A DNA stretch of 64,000 nt, taken from positions 87,207 through 151,206 of the forward strand of contig NZ_QRGA01000012.1 in NCBI RefSeq assembly GCF_003367175.1, given 5' to 3'. The stretch comes from Trinickia dinghuensis (GTDB lineage: Bacteria > Pseudomonadota > Gammaproteobacteria > Burkholderiales > Burkholderiaceae). Of this stretch, positions 9,117 through 19,899 are shown one piece after another. Numbering within the stretch: position 1 is the first letter of the stretch; each line of letters starts with the position of its first letter. Made by a program: the position numbers and the translations under genes. The notes beneath the pieces were generated by a model that searched no databases, had not been told where the DNA came from, and saw only the letters and a program-made list of their open reading frames with translations.

Positions 9117-10211
9117 ATGAAAATGAGACATGCAAACTGTCTCGTGGCGGCGCTTTGCGTCGTCGCGGGCACGGCACACGCACAAAGCAGCGTCACGCTG
9201 TACGGCAGCACGGATGCGGGGGTGGGGTACGCCAGCAACCTGCGCGGCCACAGCTCGTTTTTCGCGCAGCAGGGTACTTATCAAGCGGATCGGTGGGGGC
9301 TGACCGGCATCGAAGATCTCGGCGGTGGGCTGAAAACCGTCTTCAAACTCGAATCGGGCTTTTCGACGATCAACGGCAGCATGTCGAGCGCCGGCGTGCT
9401 TTTCAATCGCCAGGCGTTCGTCGGACTCTCGGATAATCGGTTCGGCACCTTGACGCTCGGCCGCATGACGGACTGGAACTTCGAAATGCTCGGGCCGTTC
9501 TCGACGGGGCAGTCGCTCGGTAATTTCTCGGCATTTCATCCGGCCAACATCGACGGGCTCGGCAACACGGTGCCTTCCGAATGGTCGAACGCCGTCAAGT
9601 TTCGGAGCCCTGCATATGGTGGTTTGAGCTTCGGCGCGATGTACGGATTTCCCGGCGCATCATCGAGCAGCACGGCGGGGCGCAGCTATAGCCTCGGCGT
9701 CAATTATGCGAACGGTCCGCTCAAACTGGCGGCCACCTATTCGGAGTATCACGATCGGACGCTGAACCTCAATTCCGGATTCGGATTGACGAACTTCGGA
9801 GGGATCAATCTTGCGAACGGCAATCCGTTTGTGGCCGATAGCGTCAAGGAACTAGGCGTCGGGGGGAGCTACGAAGTGGGCAAGGTGTTGCTGCACGCGG
9901 TCGCAACTCAGGTGAGAGTGGCAAAGAACGGCGCGTCGGAGAACTTCCGGGCGGTCGATGCCGGCGCTAACTTCCACCTGACTCCGGCCGAGGAAATCGA
10001 CGTTGGGGGCTGGGGCGCGTCTTTCGACGGCGGGCACTGGGCGCAACTGACCGTAGCGAACGTGTATGCCTTGTCGAAGGCAACGCAAGTCTATGTCGAC
10101 GTTTCGCTCGAGCGAGCCTCATCGAGCGCGATTGCCGACACGATCGGGGTTGGACCGTCGTCGACGAATAAGCAGATCGTCGTTTTGACGGGCATTCACC
10201 ACCTGTTCTAA
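9117..10211 (+). CDS. Gram-negative porin (OmpC-like)
   Basis: A 364-residue outer-membrane general-diffusion porin of the Burkholderia/Neisseria type. The signal peptide ends at AHA (about residue 22), and the mature protein begins QSSVTLYGSTDAGVGY, the classic first strand. Later strands include RQAFVGLSDNRFGTLTLGR, and the protein ends in IHHLF with the C-terminal Phe needed for BAM assembly. It lies 58 bp after the TauE gene on the same strand and may provide outer-membrane passage for the substrate of the cassette. Confidence 0.92.
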   Translation: MKMRHANCLVAALCVVAGTAHAQSSVTLYGSTDAGVGYASNLRGHSSFFAQQGTYQADRWGLTGIEDLGGGLKTVFKLESGFSTINGSMSSAGVLFNRQAFVGLSDNRFGTLTLGRMTDWNFEMLGPFSTGQSLGNFSAFHPANIDGLGNTVPSEWSNAVKFRSPAYGGLSFGAMYGFPGASSSSTAGRSYSLGVNYANGPLKLAATYSEYHDRTLNLNSGFGLTNFGGINLANGNPFVADSVKELGVGGSYEVGKVLLHAVATQVRVAKNGASENFRAVDAGANFHLTPAEEIDVGGWGASFDGGHWAQLTVANVYALSKATQVYVDVSLERASSSAIADTIGVGPSSTNKQIVVLTGIHHLF

Positions 10212-10225
10212 ACGGACGGCGGACG

Positions 10226-10254
10226 AAAAAAAGGCCGAACGCGAAAGCTCGGCC
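10226..10254 (-). terminator. Rho-independent terminator for the araFGH operon
   Basis: GGCCGA at 10233-10238 pairs with TCGGCC at 10249-10254. Read on the minus strand, the stem is followed by seven Ts (the A-run 10226-10232). It lies 127 bp beyond the araH stop. No T-run follows on the plus strand, so it is not a strong terminator for the porin. Confidence 0.7.
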
Positions 10255-10380
10255 GAACCGAAGGTCAGACAGGACCTCGGAGACACGTCACACCAGCAAA
10301 CCAGCAGGGCGGCCGGGCGGTGATCCGCCCGGTACGCCGTTCAATAGGGATAGGTGCATTCGTTCCGACAATCTTCAACT

Positions 10381-11382
10381 TCAGCGCACGCGTGCGCTCC
10401 GCGACCGGCGGACGTGGTCGAAGAGCACCGCCAGCAACAGAATGCCGCCGCGGATCAGATACTGATAGAACGTCGGCACGTTGAGCAGGCTCATCGCATC
10501 TTGCACGGAGCCCATGATCAGCACGCCCACGAGCACACCCGAGATCGTGGCGACACCGCCGGTCAGCGACACGCCGCCCAGCACGCAAGCTGAAATCACG
10601 CCGAGTTCGAGACCGACCGATGTCTTCGGGTCGCCAAGGCTCATCCGCGATGCGAGCATGACGCCCGCGAAGCCCGTAACCAGACCTTGCAGCACGAACA
10701 CCATGATCTTGATCCGCATCACGGGCAGGCCCGCGAGCAGGGCAGCCTCGCCATTGCCGCCCACGGCCAGCACGTTCTTGCCGAACACCGTCTTGCGCAG
10801 GATGAACCCGAACACCACGAAGCCGACGATGTTGCTCCAGATCGGATACGAGATCCCGAGGAACGAGCCGCCTCCCAGATCGAAGAAGCGCTCTTCGGAA
10901 ATCATGACCGCGTCGCCGTTGGATACGATGAAGGCGAGGCCGCGCACGACTTCCATCATTGCAAGCGTCACGATCAGCGAGTTGATGCGATAGCGCGCGA
11001 CCAGCACCCCGTTGAAGAGGCCGACGGCGCCGCCGGCGATGACCCCGGCCGTCACGCCGAGCAGCACGCTATGCGTCGCGGTGATCACCGTCGACGCCAC
11101 GACGCCCGACAGCGCCACGATCGATGCGACGGACAGGTCCACCTCGCCGAGCGCCAGCACGAACATCATCGTCACGGCGATCGAGCCGATCAGCGTGACC
11201 GACAGCAGCAAGCCCTGCATGTTGCGGCTGGTCAGGAAGTCGGGCACGGTAAAACACAGCACGACGAACAAAATCGCGAACACCATGACGATGCCGGATT
11301 TGTTGAGCAACCGCCAAGTCTTGGCCGCATAGGCCGCCGGTCCGCTCGGTGCGGTTTGCGATAGGGTTTGAGGTTGTTGCAT
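10381..11382 (-). CDS. araH: L-arabinose ABC transporter permease AraH
   Basis: A 333-residue inner-membrane permease of the CUT2 (RbsC/AraH) family. Typical elements are ALGEVDLSVASIVALSGV, the RYRINSLIVTLAMMEVVRGLAFI helix, and GNGEAALLAGLPVMRIKI, which couples to the ATPase; SACVLGGVSLTGG follows. It resembles E. coli AraH along its length. It is the last gene of araF-araG-araH and lies 88 bp after araG. It imports L-arabinose with AraG and AraF. Confidence 0.9.
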   Translation of the reverse strand: MQQPQTLSQTAPSGPAAYAAKTWRLLNKSGIVMVFAILFVVLCFTVPDFLTSRNMQGLLLSVTLIGSIAVTMMFVLALGEVDLSVASIVALSGVVASTVITATHSVLLGVTAGVIAGGAVGLFNGVLVARYRINSLIVTLAMMEVVRGLAFIVSNGDAVMISEERFFDLGGGSFLGISYPIWSNIVGFVVFGFILRKTVFGKNVLAVGGNGEAALLAGLPVMRIKIMVFVLQGLVTGFAGVMLASRMSLGDPKTSVGLELGVISACVLGGVSLTGGVATISGVLVGVLIMGSVQDAMSLLNVPTFYQYLIRGGILLLAVLFDHVRRSRSARVR

Positions 11383-11470
11383 GGTCTCGTCTCTTTCGAT
11401 GCCGTGCTCGCGCTTGTGCTGCTCGCCCGGCCAAACAATCAGTACTGCTTAGGAAGCGGAATCGGTAAGT

Positions 11471-13003
11471 TCACTGCGGCAGGGCCAGCTTGATCAGCTG
11501 ATCGGGGCTTGCCTGGGCCTTGGGTAGATCGCCTACCACGCGGCCTTCCTTCATGACGATGATGCGATCCGAGACACCGATGACTTCGGCCAAATCGCTC
11601 GAGACCATCAGCACCGTGCGGCCCGCCTCGGCCAAGCCGTAGAGCAGGTCGTAAATCTGCGCCCGCGCGCCCACGTCGATGCCGCGCGTCGGTTCGTCCA
11701 TCACGAACACGTCGATCTTCTCGGCGAGCCAGCGCGCCAGAATGACCTTCTGCTGATTGCCGCCCGACAGGGTGCCGATCGCCGTTTCGCCGTTGCGCGT
11801 CTTGATCGAGAGCTTTTCGATGTACTCGTCGGTCAGATCGCGTTCTTTCCGTTCGTTGAGCAGCCAGCTCGCGAAGCTCGAATGGCGCCGCGCGCTGATG
11901 TTCAAGTTGTCGGATACCGACGCAATCGCGACGATGCCTTCTTGCTTGCGGTCTTCGGGGCAGAGCGCAATGCCGGCGCGCACGGCGTCGCGCGGCGTCG
12001 AAAAGCGCATGCGGCGGCCGTCGAGCTCGATCTCGCCCTGGGCCGGCCGCACCGCGCCGCAGACGAGCTTCATCAACTCCGATCGCCCGGCGCCGACGAG
12101 CCCGAAGAATCCGAGGATTTCGCCTTTGCGCGCGCTGAACGAAACCGGCTCGGACAGCCCCGGTCCGAGCAGATCCTTCGCTTCGATCCGAACGTCGCCG
12201 ACCGGCCGCGCCCGATATCCGTAGACGTCGCGGATCGAGCGGCCGACCATCGAACTGATCAAGCGATCGCGCTCCAGGCCGTCGACGGTTTCGAACGTCT
12301 CGATCGAGTGCCCGTCGCGGAACACGGTGACGCGGTCGCAAAGCTCGTAGACCTCGTCCATCCGGTGCGTGACGTAGACGATCGCGCGGCCTTCCTTTCG
12401 CAGGCCGTTGATGATCTTGAACAACTGCGTCGTTTCGCGGGCCGAGAGCGAACTCGTCGGCTCGTCGAAGGCGATGACGCGCGCATCGCGCATCAACGCC
12501 TTTCCGATCTCGATCATCTGACGCTGCCCGATCGAGAGGTTCTTCACTTGCTCGCGCGGATCGATGCGCTCGCCGAGACGCGCCAGCGTCTCGGTGGCCC
12601 GCTCGATCAGCGCGCGCTCGCTGAGCACGCCGAGGCGGCTCGGCAATTGGCCGAGCATGAGGTTCTCGGCCACGGTCAACTCGGGAACGAGATGCAGTTC
12701 CTGATAGATGATGGCGATGCCGGCTTCGATCGCAGCCTTCGTCCCGGAGAAATGCTGCTCGATGCCGCCGAGCGTCAACGTGCCCGACTGCGGCACGTTG
12801 ACGCCCGACAGCACCTTCAGCAGCGTCGATTTCCCGGCACCGTTCTCGCCCATCAGGCCGTGCACTTCGCCGCCGCGCACCGCGAACGACACACGATCGA
12901 GCGCGAGCACGCCGGGAAAACTGACGGTGATGCCGTCCAACTGCAGGTACGGCGCAGGCGTGTCCGCATCGAGCACTACGTTGCTGTCGTTCGCGTCATG
13001 CAT
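11471..13003 (-). CDS. araG: L-arabinose ABC transporter ATP-binding protein AraG
   Basis: A 510-residue double-ABC ATPase of the CUT2 family. The first domain has Walker [10 protein letters not shown] at 52-60, signature [11 protein letters not shown] and Walker [12 protein letters not shown]. The second has the degenerate Walker [10 protein letters not shown], signature [15 protein letters not shown] and [15 protein letters not shown]. It energises sugar import through AraH. It starts 5 bp after the araF stop, so the two are co-transcribed. Confidence 0.92.
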   Translation of the reverse strand: MHDANDSNVVLDADTPAPYLQLDGITVSFPGVLALDRVSFAVRGGEVHGLMGENGAGKSTLLKVLSGVNVPQSGTLTLGGIEQHFSGTKAAIEAGIAIIYQELHLVPELTVAENLMLGQLPSRLGVLSERALIERATETLARLGERIDPREQVKNLSIGQRQMIEIGKALMRDARVIAFDEPTSSLSARETTQLFKIINGLRKEGRAIVYVTHRMDEVYELCDRVTVFRDGHSIETFETVDGLERDRLISSMVGRSIRDVYGYRARPVGDVRIEAKDLLGPGLSEPVSFSARKGEILGFFGLVGAGRSELMKLVCGAVRPAQGEIELDGRRMRFSTPRDAVRAGIALCPEDRKQEGIVAIASVSDNLNISARRHSSFASWLLNERKERDLTDEYIEKLSIKTRNGETAIGTLSGGNQQKVILARWLAEKIDVFVMDEPTRGIDVGARAQIYDLLYGLAEAGRTVLMVSSDLAEVIGVSDRIIVMKEGRVVGDLPKAQASPDQLIKLALPQ

Positions 13004-13008
13004 GACGT

Positions 13009-14013
13009 TTAAATCCCCAGTTCCTTACGCACGGCGAGCCAGTTGTCGCGCGTCATCAGTTCGCCCGTCGTTTGCGTATCGGCCGGCGGCTCCTTGCCCG
13101 CGCGGATCCAGTCGATCAGGTTCTGGGCGCTTTGCTTGCCGTGGTTCGTCGAGCTGACCGCGATCGTGCCGTAGAAGCCCGTCGGTTCCTTCTTCTGGAA
13201 CTCGGCGAACGCTTCGCCGGCGCCGTTGATGCCGACACCGATCACGTCCTTCGACGGAATATGCAGCTGTTCCGTCGCGCGCACGCCGCCCAGCACCGAT
13301 TCCTCGTTCAGTGCGAAGATCACCCACTTCTTGATGTTCGGGTGCTTCGACAGAACGGGCGAGGTGGCCACGAAGCCACCTTCGTCGTCGGTCGTCTTTT
13401 GCGGCGCGTCGAAGATGTTGTCCTTCTTGAAGCCGTTCTTGAGCAGCGTTTCCGTGGCGCCGTCGGTGCGCAGCTTGGCCGTCGGCAATTCATAGTCGGA
13501 GATGCGGATCGCGCCCACTTCGTCCGGGTTCCAGCCGCGGCGCTTCATCTCGTCGGAGATCGCTTGGCCCACTTGGTTGCCGATCTTGAACGCGGACATG
13601 CCGAGGTGCGGCACGCCGGCCAGCGGCTTGCCCGACGAATCGACGAGCTGATCGTCGACGGTCACGAACTTCATGTTGTACTTCTTGGCGCGGGCTTGAA
13701 TGGCCGGTCCGAGGCGCACGTCGGGCGCGCAAATGACGAAGCCCTTCGCGCCCTGCGCGCCGAGGTTGTCGATCGCGCTCAGGACGCGCTCGCCGTCGGG
13801 CGTGCCGATATTGACGACGCTGACGTTGTCGGTCTTGCCGACGGCCGTAGCGGCCTTCTGCTCGTTGATGAACCATGCCTGCTCGGGCATCTTCACTAGA
13901 AAGCCGATCTTCAGGGGCTCTTCCGCATGGACTCCGAGCGGGGCCACGAGCGGTGCGGCCACGAGCGCGGCCATCATGGCACGCAAGGTGAAGCGGCGAA
14001 GCTTGCTGGTCAT
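13009..14013 (-). CDS. araF: Periplasmic L-arabinose-binding protein AraF
   Basis: A 334-residue periplasmic sugar-binding protein. The signal peptide covers about 1-30 (hydrophobic [12 protein letters not shown] cleavage region) and the mature protein begins [18 protein letters not shown]. Segments [29 protein letters not shown] and [14 protein letters not shown] match the arabinose-binding group rather than the ribose or xylose ones. ATG 14013 follows AAGGAGA. It is the first gene of the araFGH operon, with an upstream TAAACGTTTA palindrome as a candidate control site. Confidence 0.92.
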   Translation of the reverse strand: MTSKLRRFTLRAMMAALVAAPLVAPLGVHAEEPLKIGFLVKMPEQAWFINEQKAATAVGKTDNVSVVNIGTPDGERVLSAIDNLGAQGAKGFVICAPDVRLGPAIQARAKKYNMKFVTVDDQLVDSSGKPLAGVPHLGMSAFKIGNQVGQAISDEMKRRGWNPDEVGAIRISDYELPTAKLRTDGATETLLKNGFKKDNIFDAPQKTTDDEGGFVATSPVLSKHPNIKKWVIFALNEESVLGGVRATEQLHIPSKDVIGVGINGAGEAFAEFQKKEPTGFYGTIAVSSTNHGKQSAQNLIDWIRAGKEPPADTQTTGELMTRDNWLAVRKELGI

Positions 14014-14086
14014 ACTAGTCTCCTTCTTGTCGGCCTGTCGTAGGCCGTGTTGTAAAGCTAAAAACTAAACAAAGTAGATTAGGACT

Positions 14087-14100
14087 ACTAAACGTTTAAT
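14087..14100. promoter_or_regulatory. Palindromic operator candidate upstream of araF
   Basis: TAAACGTTTA at 14089-14098 is a perfect 10-bp palindrome within ACTAAACGTTTAAT. It sits about 75 bp before the araF start in an AT-rich stretch (14055-14105) that contrasts with the GC-rich surroundings and probably contains the araFGH promoter. A central CG suits a LacI-type protein, but no regulator adjoins this operon. Confidence 0.45.
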
Positions 14101-14229
14101 GAAGTACCCCGCGATGGGGCGAGCAGACGACGGTAAATTGGATAGGTTGGAGGCGGCCCGCGCCCGTACCTAGATACGAGATCGGACCACCGGAACGCCG
14201 GGATTCACCTCATTTCGTTTCAATTCGAC

Positions 14230-15255
<1,026 letters not shown>

Positions 15256-15258
15256 TTA

Positions 15259-16185
15259 TCAAAGGCCCCAGCGCAGCGCGAGCGGGTTCGCTTCGCGTGC
15301 GAGTTCGAGCAATTCGGCGCGCGTGGCCGGCGCCAGCGGTTCCAGCGGACGACGCACGGCGTCGCTCTTGATCACGCCGCCTTCCATCATGACCGTCTTG
15401 GTCGCGCGCAATCCGCATTGACGGTTTTCGTAGTTGATCAGCGGCAGGATGCGCGCATAGCCGGCCCGCGCTTCATCGCGGCGGCCCGCGCGGTGATCGT
15501 CGAATACCGTGCGGATCAGATCGGGCAGGAGGGCGCTCGACATCGTGCCGGTCGCGCCGGCATCGAGATCGGGCAGCAGCGTAATGGCTTCCTCGCCGTC
15601 GAACGGGCCTTCGATCGCGTCACCGCCCGCGGCGATCAGCGCGCGCAGCTTGGCCGCCGCTTGCGGCACTTCGATCTTGAAGTAGCGCACGAGCGGAAGC
15701 TCGCGCGCGACGCGGGTGAGGAACGGCACCGTCAGCGTCACGCCGGAGAGCGGCGCGTCCTGAATCATGACGGGCACGTTGGCCGAAGCCGCCACCTGGG
15801 CGAAGAAGTCGAACATCGCGGCTTCGTCGACACGCAGCGATGCCCCGTGATACGGCGGCATCACCATGATGATGCTGGCGCCGGCTTGCGCGGCGCGCTT
15901 CGCGCGGTCGGCTGCGATCTGCGTGCTGAAGTGGCTGCACGTCACCATGACCGGCACGCGGCCGGCCACGTGCGTCAAGCACAGATCGATGAGGACCTCG
16001 CGCTCGGCATCCGTCAGCAGAAACTGCTCGGAGTAGTTCGCGAGAATGCAGATGCCGTCCACGCGCTGGTCGATCATGCAATCGAGCACGCGGCGCTGGC
16101 CGTCGAGGTCGAGTTCGCCGGTTTCCGTGAACGGCGTCGGGGCGACGGGGAATAGGCCCGAGAAGGGGCGGGTCGATGCGGTCAC
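15259..16185 (-). CDS. 2-keto-3-deoxy-L-arabonate dehydratase (DHDPS/NAL family)
   Basis: A 308-residue TIM-barrel enzyme of the dihydrodipicolinate synthase family. The Schiff-base lysine is K170 in RYFKIE, and the substrate-binding loop ANYSEQFLLTDAER replaces the DHDPS GTTGE motif. It resembles Azospirillum AraD, which converts 2-keto-3-deoxyarabonate to alpha-ketoglutarate semialdehyde. Paralogues cleave the same compound to pyruvate and glycolaldehyde, and sequence alone does not settle which occurs. The start is GTG 16185 with AGGAG 8 bases before it. It lies between the dehydrogenase and the furanose-type permease genes in one minus-strand unit. Confidence 0.8.
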   Translation of the reverse strand: MTASTRPFSGLFPVAPTPFTETGELDLDGQRRVLDCMIDQRVDGICILANYSEQFLLTDAEREVLIDLCLTHVAGRVPVMVTCSHFSTQIAADRAKRAAQAGASIIMVMPPYHGASLRVDEAAMFDFFAQVAASANVPVMIQDAPLSGVTLTVPFLTRVARELPLVRYFKIEVPQAAAKLRALIAAGGDAIEGPFDGEEAITLLPDLDAGATGTMSSALLPDLIRTVFDDHRAGRRDEARAGYARILPLINYENRQCGLRATKTVMMEGGVIKSDAVRRPLEPLAPATRAELLELAREANPLALRWGL

Positions 16186-16215
16186 TGTTCGAACTCCTAA
16201 TAAACCTAATAAAGA

Positions 16216-17325
16216 CTATCCAAGCATGCGGGGCCGGCGCGTCAGGCGTGCGCGCAACCCGAGAGAGGCGGTACCGTCGGCCTCGCCGCCGATACTGGAC
16301 TTCTTGCCGTCGGTGGCCGGAGCGCTGCCGAGACCCGAGCCGTTCGACTTGCGGCGCGCCGCTTGCCGCTCGATCACGCGCTGCAGCAAACAGAAGATGC
16401 ACAGCAGGGCGCCGATGACGATGCGCGTCCACCACGAACTGAGCGTGCCGTCGAAGGTGATCAGCGTTTGGATCGTGCCGAGCACGCCCACGCCGAACAC
16501 CGAGCCGATGATGTAGCCTACACCGCCCGTCAGCAGCGTGCCGCCGATGACGCTCGCCGCGATCGCGTCGAGCTCCATGCCCTGGCCTTGCAGGCCGTAT
16601 CCCGAGAGCACGTAAAGCGTGAAGACCAAGCCGCCGAGCGCCGAGAACACGCCGCCCAGCGCATACACGCCGATCTTCGTGCGGGCAACCGGCAAGCCCA
16701 TCAGCAGCGCCGATTTTTCATTGCCGCCGAGCGCGTAGACGTTGCGCCCGAAGCGCGTGAAATGCGCGATGTAAATGGCGATCGCCAGCGTAACGAGCGC
16801 GATCAGCGCACCGGCATTCAATTGGCCGCTGCCGATCTGCAAGTTGTAGTCGGCCACCGCATGAAACGTAGGCTCGGTGATCGTGATCGATTGCGTCGTG
16901 ACGAGGAAACAGGCGCCGCGTGCGAGGAACATACCCGCGAGCGTCACGATGAACGGCTGCAGCTTCAGGTAGTGGATCAACGCGCCCTGAGCCGCGCCGA
17001 AGGCGGCGCCGATCAGCAGAACGACGGGCACGACGGCATAGATCGGCCAGTGCCAATGCTCGGCGCAGACGGCGCAGACGATCGTCGTGAACGCCACGAC
17101 CGCCCCAACCGACAGATCGATGCCGCCGGACAGAATCACGAACGTCGTGCCGATCGCGACGATCAGCAGGAACGAATTGTCGACGAGCAGCCCCAACAGA
17201 ACCTGCAGCGAGCCGAAGCCCGTGTACATGAACGAGCCGAAGCCGAACAGCGCCGCGAACAGCGCGATCGTGACGACGATCGGCAGCGTACGCGGATCGA
17301 GAAGACGACGAATGAACGCGCTCAT
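16216..17325 (-). CDS. yjfF: Sugar ABC transporter permease, YjfF-like
   Basis: A 369-residue CUT2 permease; E. coli YjfF has about 331. Shared features are DNSFLLIVAIGTTFVILSGGIDLSVGAVVAF, LKLQPFIVTLAGMFLARG and GNEKSALLMGLPVARTKI. A hydrophilic C-terminal tail of about 45 residues, rich in Ser, Gly and Arg, is an extension over E. coli YjfF. ATG 17325 overlaps the previous permease stop by 4 bp. It should form a heterodimer with the YtfT-like permease. Confidence 0.85.
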   Translation of the reverse strand: MSAFIRRLLDPRTLPIVVTIALFAALFGFGSFMYTGFGSLQVLLGLLVDNSFLLIVAIGTTFVILSGGIDLSVGAVVAFTTIVCAVCAEHWHWPIYAVVPVVLLIGAAFGAAQGALIHYLKLQPFIVTLAGMFLARGACFLVTTQSITITEPTFHAVADYNLQIGSGQLNAGALIALVTLAIAIYIAHFTRFGRNVYALGGNEKSALLMGLPVARTKIGVYALGGVFSALGGLVFTLYVLSGYGLQGQGMELDAIAASVIGGTLLTGGVGYIIGSVFGVGVLGTIQTLITFDGTLSSWWTRIVIGALLCIFCLLQRVIERQAARRKSNGSGLGSAPATDGKKSSIGGEADGTASLGLRARLTRRPRMLG

Positions 17326-18359
17326 TGCACCTCCGCCTGCGCGCGAGTGGAAGAAGTGGACAGGCGCGTGGCCAGTCCGGCAAGCAGCTCGCGTGCACGG
17401 GCCGATTGGATCACGCTGACGACGATCACGACGAATGCCTTGACCACGAGCGTTGCTTCGGGCGGCACGCCGATCGAGTAGGTCGTGTACGTAAGCGTCT
17501 GAATGATGAGCGCGCCGAGCACCGTGCCGGCGAGCGAAAACCTCCCGCCCATCAGCGACGTGCCGCCCAGCGTCACGGCAAGGATCGCATCGAGTTCGAG
17601 CAGCAGGCCGGCGTTGTTGCCGTCGGCGCTGCGCACGTTCGAACTCGTCAGGATCCCGGCGATGGCCGCCGAGAAGCCGCAAAACACGTAGACGCCGAAC
17701 GTGATCGCGGTCGAGCGCAGGCCGACGAGCCGCGCCGCCACCGGATTCACGCCGATCGAGCGCACCAGCAGCCCGAGCGCCGTGCGATTGACGAGCAGCG
17801 ACGTGGCGATGAACACGGCAATCGCGATCCACACCGCGCAAGGCACCATTGCCAAGTAGCCGTCGCCGAGACGCAGATAACCGCGTGCGCCGATCGGAAT
17901 GATCTGGCCGCCGGTCAACAATTGCGCGACACCGCGTCCGGCCACCATGAGAATCAGCGTCGCGATGATCGGCTGCATGCCGATCAGGGCCGCGAGCAGG
18001 CCGTTCCAAGCGCCGGCCAGCAGGCCGACACCGAGCGCCGCGGCCAGCGCGAGGCCCACCTGGTTCGGGTCGGCGGCCAGGATGATCGCGGCCGTCGCAC
18101 CGGCGATGGCGACGATCGTGCCGACCGAGATGTCGATGCCGCGCGTCGCGATCACGAGCGTCATGCCGAGCGAGACGACGACGAGCGGTGCCGCGCGATT
18201 GAGAATGTCGATCGGCGCACCGAAGAAGTGGCCGTCGAGGACGGTAATCGCCAAGAAATCATGCCGATGCGCAACATCGAGCGCGAACAGCAGAAGCAGC
18301 GTGACGACGGGCCACAACAACGGATGGCGCGCGATCGCCTGCAGCGGGCGAGCGGTCAT
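17322..18359 (-). CDS. ytfT: Sugar ABC transporter permease, YtfT-like
   Basis: A 345-residue CUT2 permease with the conserved SLGMTLVIATRGIDISVGT segment, GMQPIIATLILMVAGRGVAQLLTG and the coupling helix GVNPVAARLVGLR. Gene order binding protein-ATPase-permease-permease equals E. coli ytfQ-ytfR-ytfT-yjfF, which imports galactofuranose. The start overlaps the ATPase stop by 4 bp. Substrate here is more likely L-arabinofuranose or galactofuranose, given the neighbouring arabinose enzymes. Confidence 0.85.
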   Translation of the reverse strand: MTARPLQAIARHPLLWPVVTLLLLFALDVAHRHDFLAITVLDGHFFGAPIDILNRAAPLVVVSLGMTLVIATRGIDISVGTIVAIAGATAAIILAADPNQVGLALAAALGVGLLAGAWNGLLAALIGMQPIIATLILMVAGRGVAQLLTGGQIIPIGARGYLRLGDGYLAMVPCAVWIAIAVFIATSLLVNRTALGLLVRSIGVNPVAARLVGLRSTAITFGVYVFCGFSAAIAGILTSSNVRSADGNNAGLLLELDAILAVTLGGTSLMGGRFSLAGTVLGALIIQTLTYTTYSIGVPPEATLVVKAFVVIVVSVIQSARARELLAGLATRLSTSSTRAQAEVQ

Positions 18360-19870
18360 GCTTGGCCTCCGGCGATGAGTCGATAAACGGCCTGCTCGTC
18401 GAGCGCGTCGCCCGAGAGCTCGGCCACCTTGCGGCGGTCGCGCAGCACCGCTATGCGGTCGCTAATGCGCAATACCTCCGGAATTTCCGAGGAGATCAGC
18501 AAGATGCCGAGACCCTTCTCGCACAGCTTGCTGACGTAATCCATGATTTCGAACTTCGCGGCGACGTCGATGCCGCGGGTCGGCTCGTCGAGAATCAGCA
18601 TCTTCGGATCGATGGCCAGCCAGCGCGCGAGCAGCGCCTTTTGCTGATTGCCGCCCGAAAGCAATTCGATCGGCTGCTCGATGTCGCGGGCGCGAATGCC
18701 GAGCGCCTTCACGTAGTGCTCGGCGATCCGCCTTTCTTTCGCGCGGCCGAGCGGCCGCCACCAGCCGCGCCGCGCCTGCAGCGCCAGCACGATGTTCTCG
18801 CGCACCGACAGCGCCCCGACGATGCCTTCCTTCTTGCGGTCTTCGGGGCAGTAGGCGATCCCGTGCCGCACGGCATGCCGCGGCGAGCCGAGCTTGATCG
18901 GCTTGCCGCCGGCGGTGATCGTGCCGGTATCCGCGCGGTCGGCGCCGAACAGCAGCCGCGCCGTCTCCGTGCGGCCCGAACCGAGCAGGCCCGCCAGGCC
19001 GACGATGCGGCCGGGCTCCAGCGTCAGATCCATCGGCTGCACAGCACCGCGCCGGCCCACGCCGCGCATGTCGAAGTTCGACGAAGCGGCAGAGCCGGCC
19101 GCGGCGGCTTGCCCCTTCGACGTCGAGCGCTCGCCGGCAACGGGGACGTTGCCGACCATCTTGTGCACGAGTACGTCGACGGGCAGATCCTTGGCCAGGT
19201 ACTCGCCTTCGCGCTCCCCGTTGCGCATGACGGTGATGCGATCGGAGATTGCATACGTCTGCTCGAGAAAGTGCGTGACGAACAGAATCGCCATGCCCGC
19301 GGCTTTCAATCTGCGGATGACCTCGAACAATTTCGCCACTTCGGAATCGTCGAGGCTCGAAGTCGGTTCATCGAGAATCAGCACTCGCGCGTCGACGCTG
19401 ACCGCACGCGCGATCGCCACCATTTGCTGGACGGCGATCGGGTACGTATCGAGCGACTGCGTGACGTCGAGCGAGATGTTCAATTGGTCGAGCGCCTTGC
19501 GGGCGCCCACGTTGATGGCCTTCCAATCGATCGCCCCGCGGCGGCGCGGCTGGCGCCCCGCGAAAATATTTTCGGCGACCGAGAGGTTGGGGCAGAGGTT
19601 GACTTCCTGATAGAGCGTGCGAATGCCGGCCGCCTCGGCTTCGAGCGGTGCAGCGAAGCGAACGGACTGGCCGTCGATGCGGATGTCGCCCGCATCGTGC
19701 GCATGGACGCCGGTCAGTACGTTGATCAACGTCGATTTGCCAGCGCCGTTCTGGCCCATCAACGTGTGCACTTCGCCGGCGTACAGACGGAAGTCGACAC
19801 CCTTGAGCGCATGGACGCCAGGGAACGACTTCGTCAAGCCGAGCGTTTCGAGTACGAGGGGGCCGGTCAT
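18356..19870 (-). CDS. ytfR: Sugar ABC transporter ATP-binding protein, YtfR-like
   Basis: A 504-residue tandem ATPase. The N-terminal half has Walker A GQNGAGKST at 39-47, the YPIAVQQMVAIARAV signature and RVLILDEPTSSLD. The C-terminal half has [25 protein letters not shown] and [15 protein letters not shown]. Residues 245-265 form an Ala/Ser-rich linker. ATG 19870 (MTGPLVLE) is chosen over longer upstream frames because the ABC domain begins directly after it; those frames overlap the binding-protein gene. Confidence 0.88.
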   Translation of the reverse strand: MTGPLVLETLGLTKSFPGVHALKGVDFRLYAGEVHTLMGQNGAGKSTLINVLTGVHAHDAGDIRIDGQSVRFAAPLEAEAAGIRTLYQEVNLCPNLSVAENIFAGRQPRRRGAIDWKAINVGARKALDQLNISLDVTQSLDTYPIAVQQMVAIARAVSVDARVLILDEPTSSLDDSEVAKLFEVIRRLKAAGMAILFVTHFLEQTYAISDRITVMRNGEREGEYLAKDLPVDVLVHKMVGNVPVAGERSTSKGQAAAAGSAASSNFDMRGVGRRGAVQPMDLTLEPGRIVGLAGLLGSGRTETARLLFGADRADTGTITAGGKPIKLGSPRHAVRHGIAYCPEDRKKEGIVGALSVRENIVLALQARRGWWRPLGRAKERRIAEHYVKALGIRARDIEQPIELLSGGNQQKALLARWLAIDPKMLILDEPTRGIDVAAKFEIMDYVSKLCEKGLGILLISSEIPEVLRISDRIAVLRDRRKVAELSGDALDEQAVYRLIAGGQA

Positions 19871-19899
19871 GGGCGTCGCTCGGTAAGTAGGTCTAGGTA

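Noticed and set aside
16216..18009. A single long frame joining the two furanose-type permease genes
   Set aside because: The first part is an out-of-frame shadow of the YtfT-like gene; the YjfF-like protein starts at ATG 17325.
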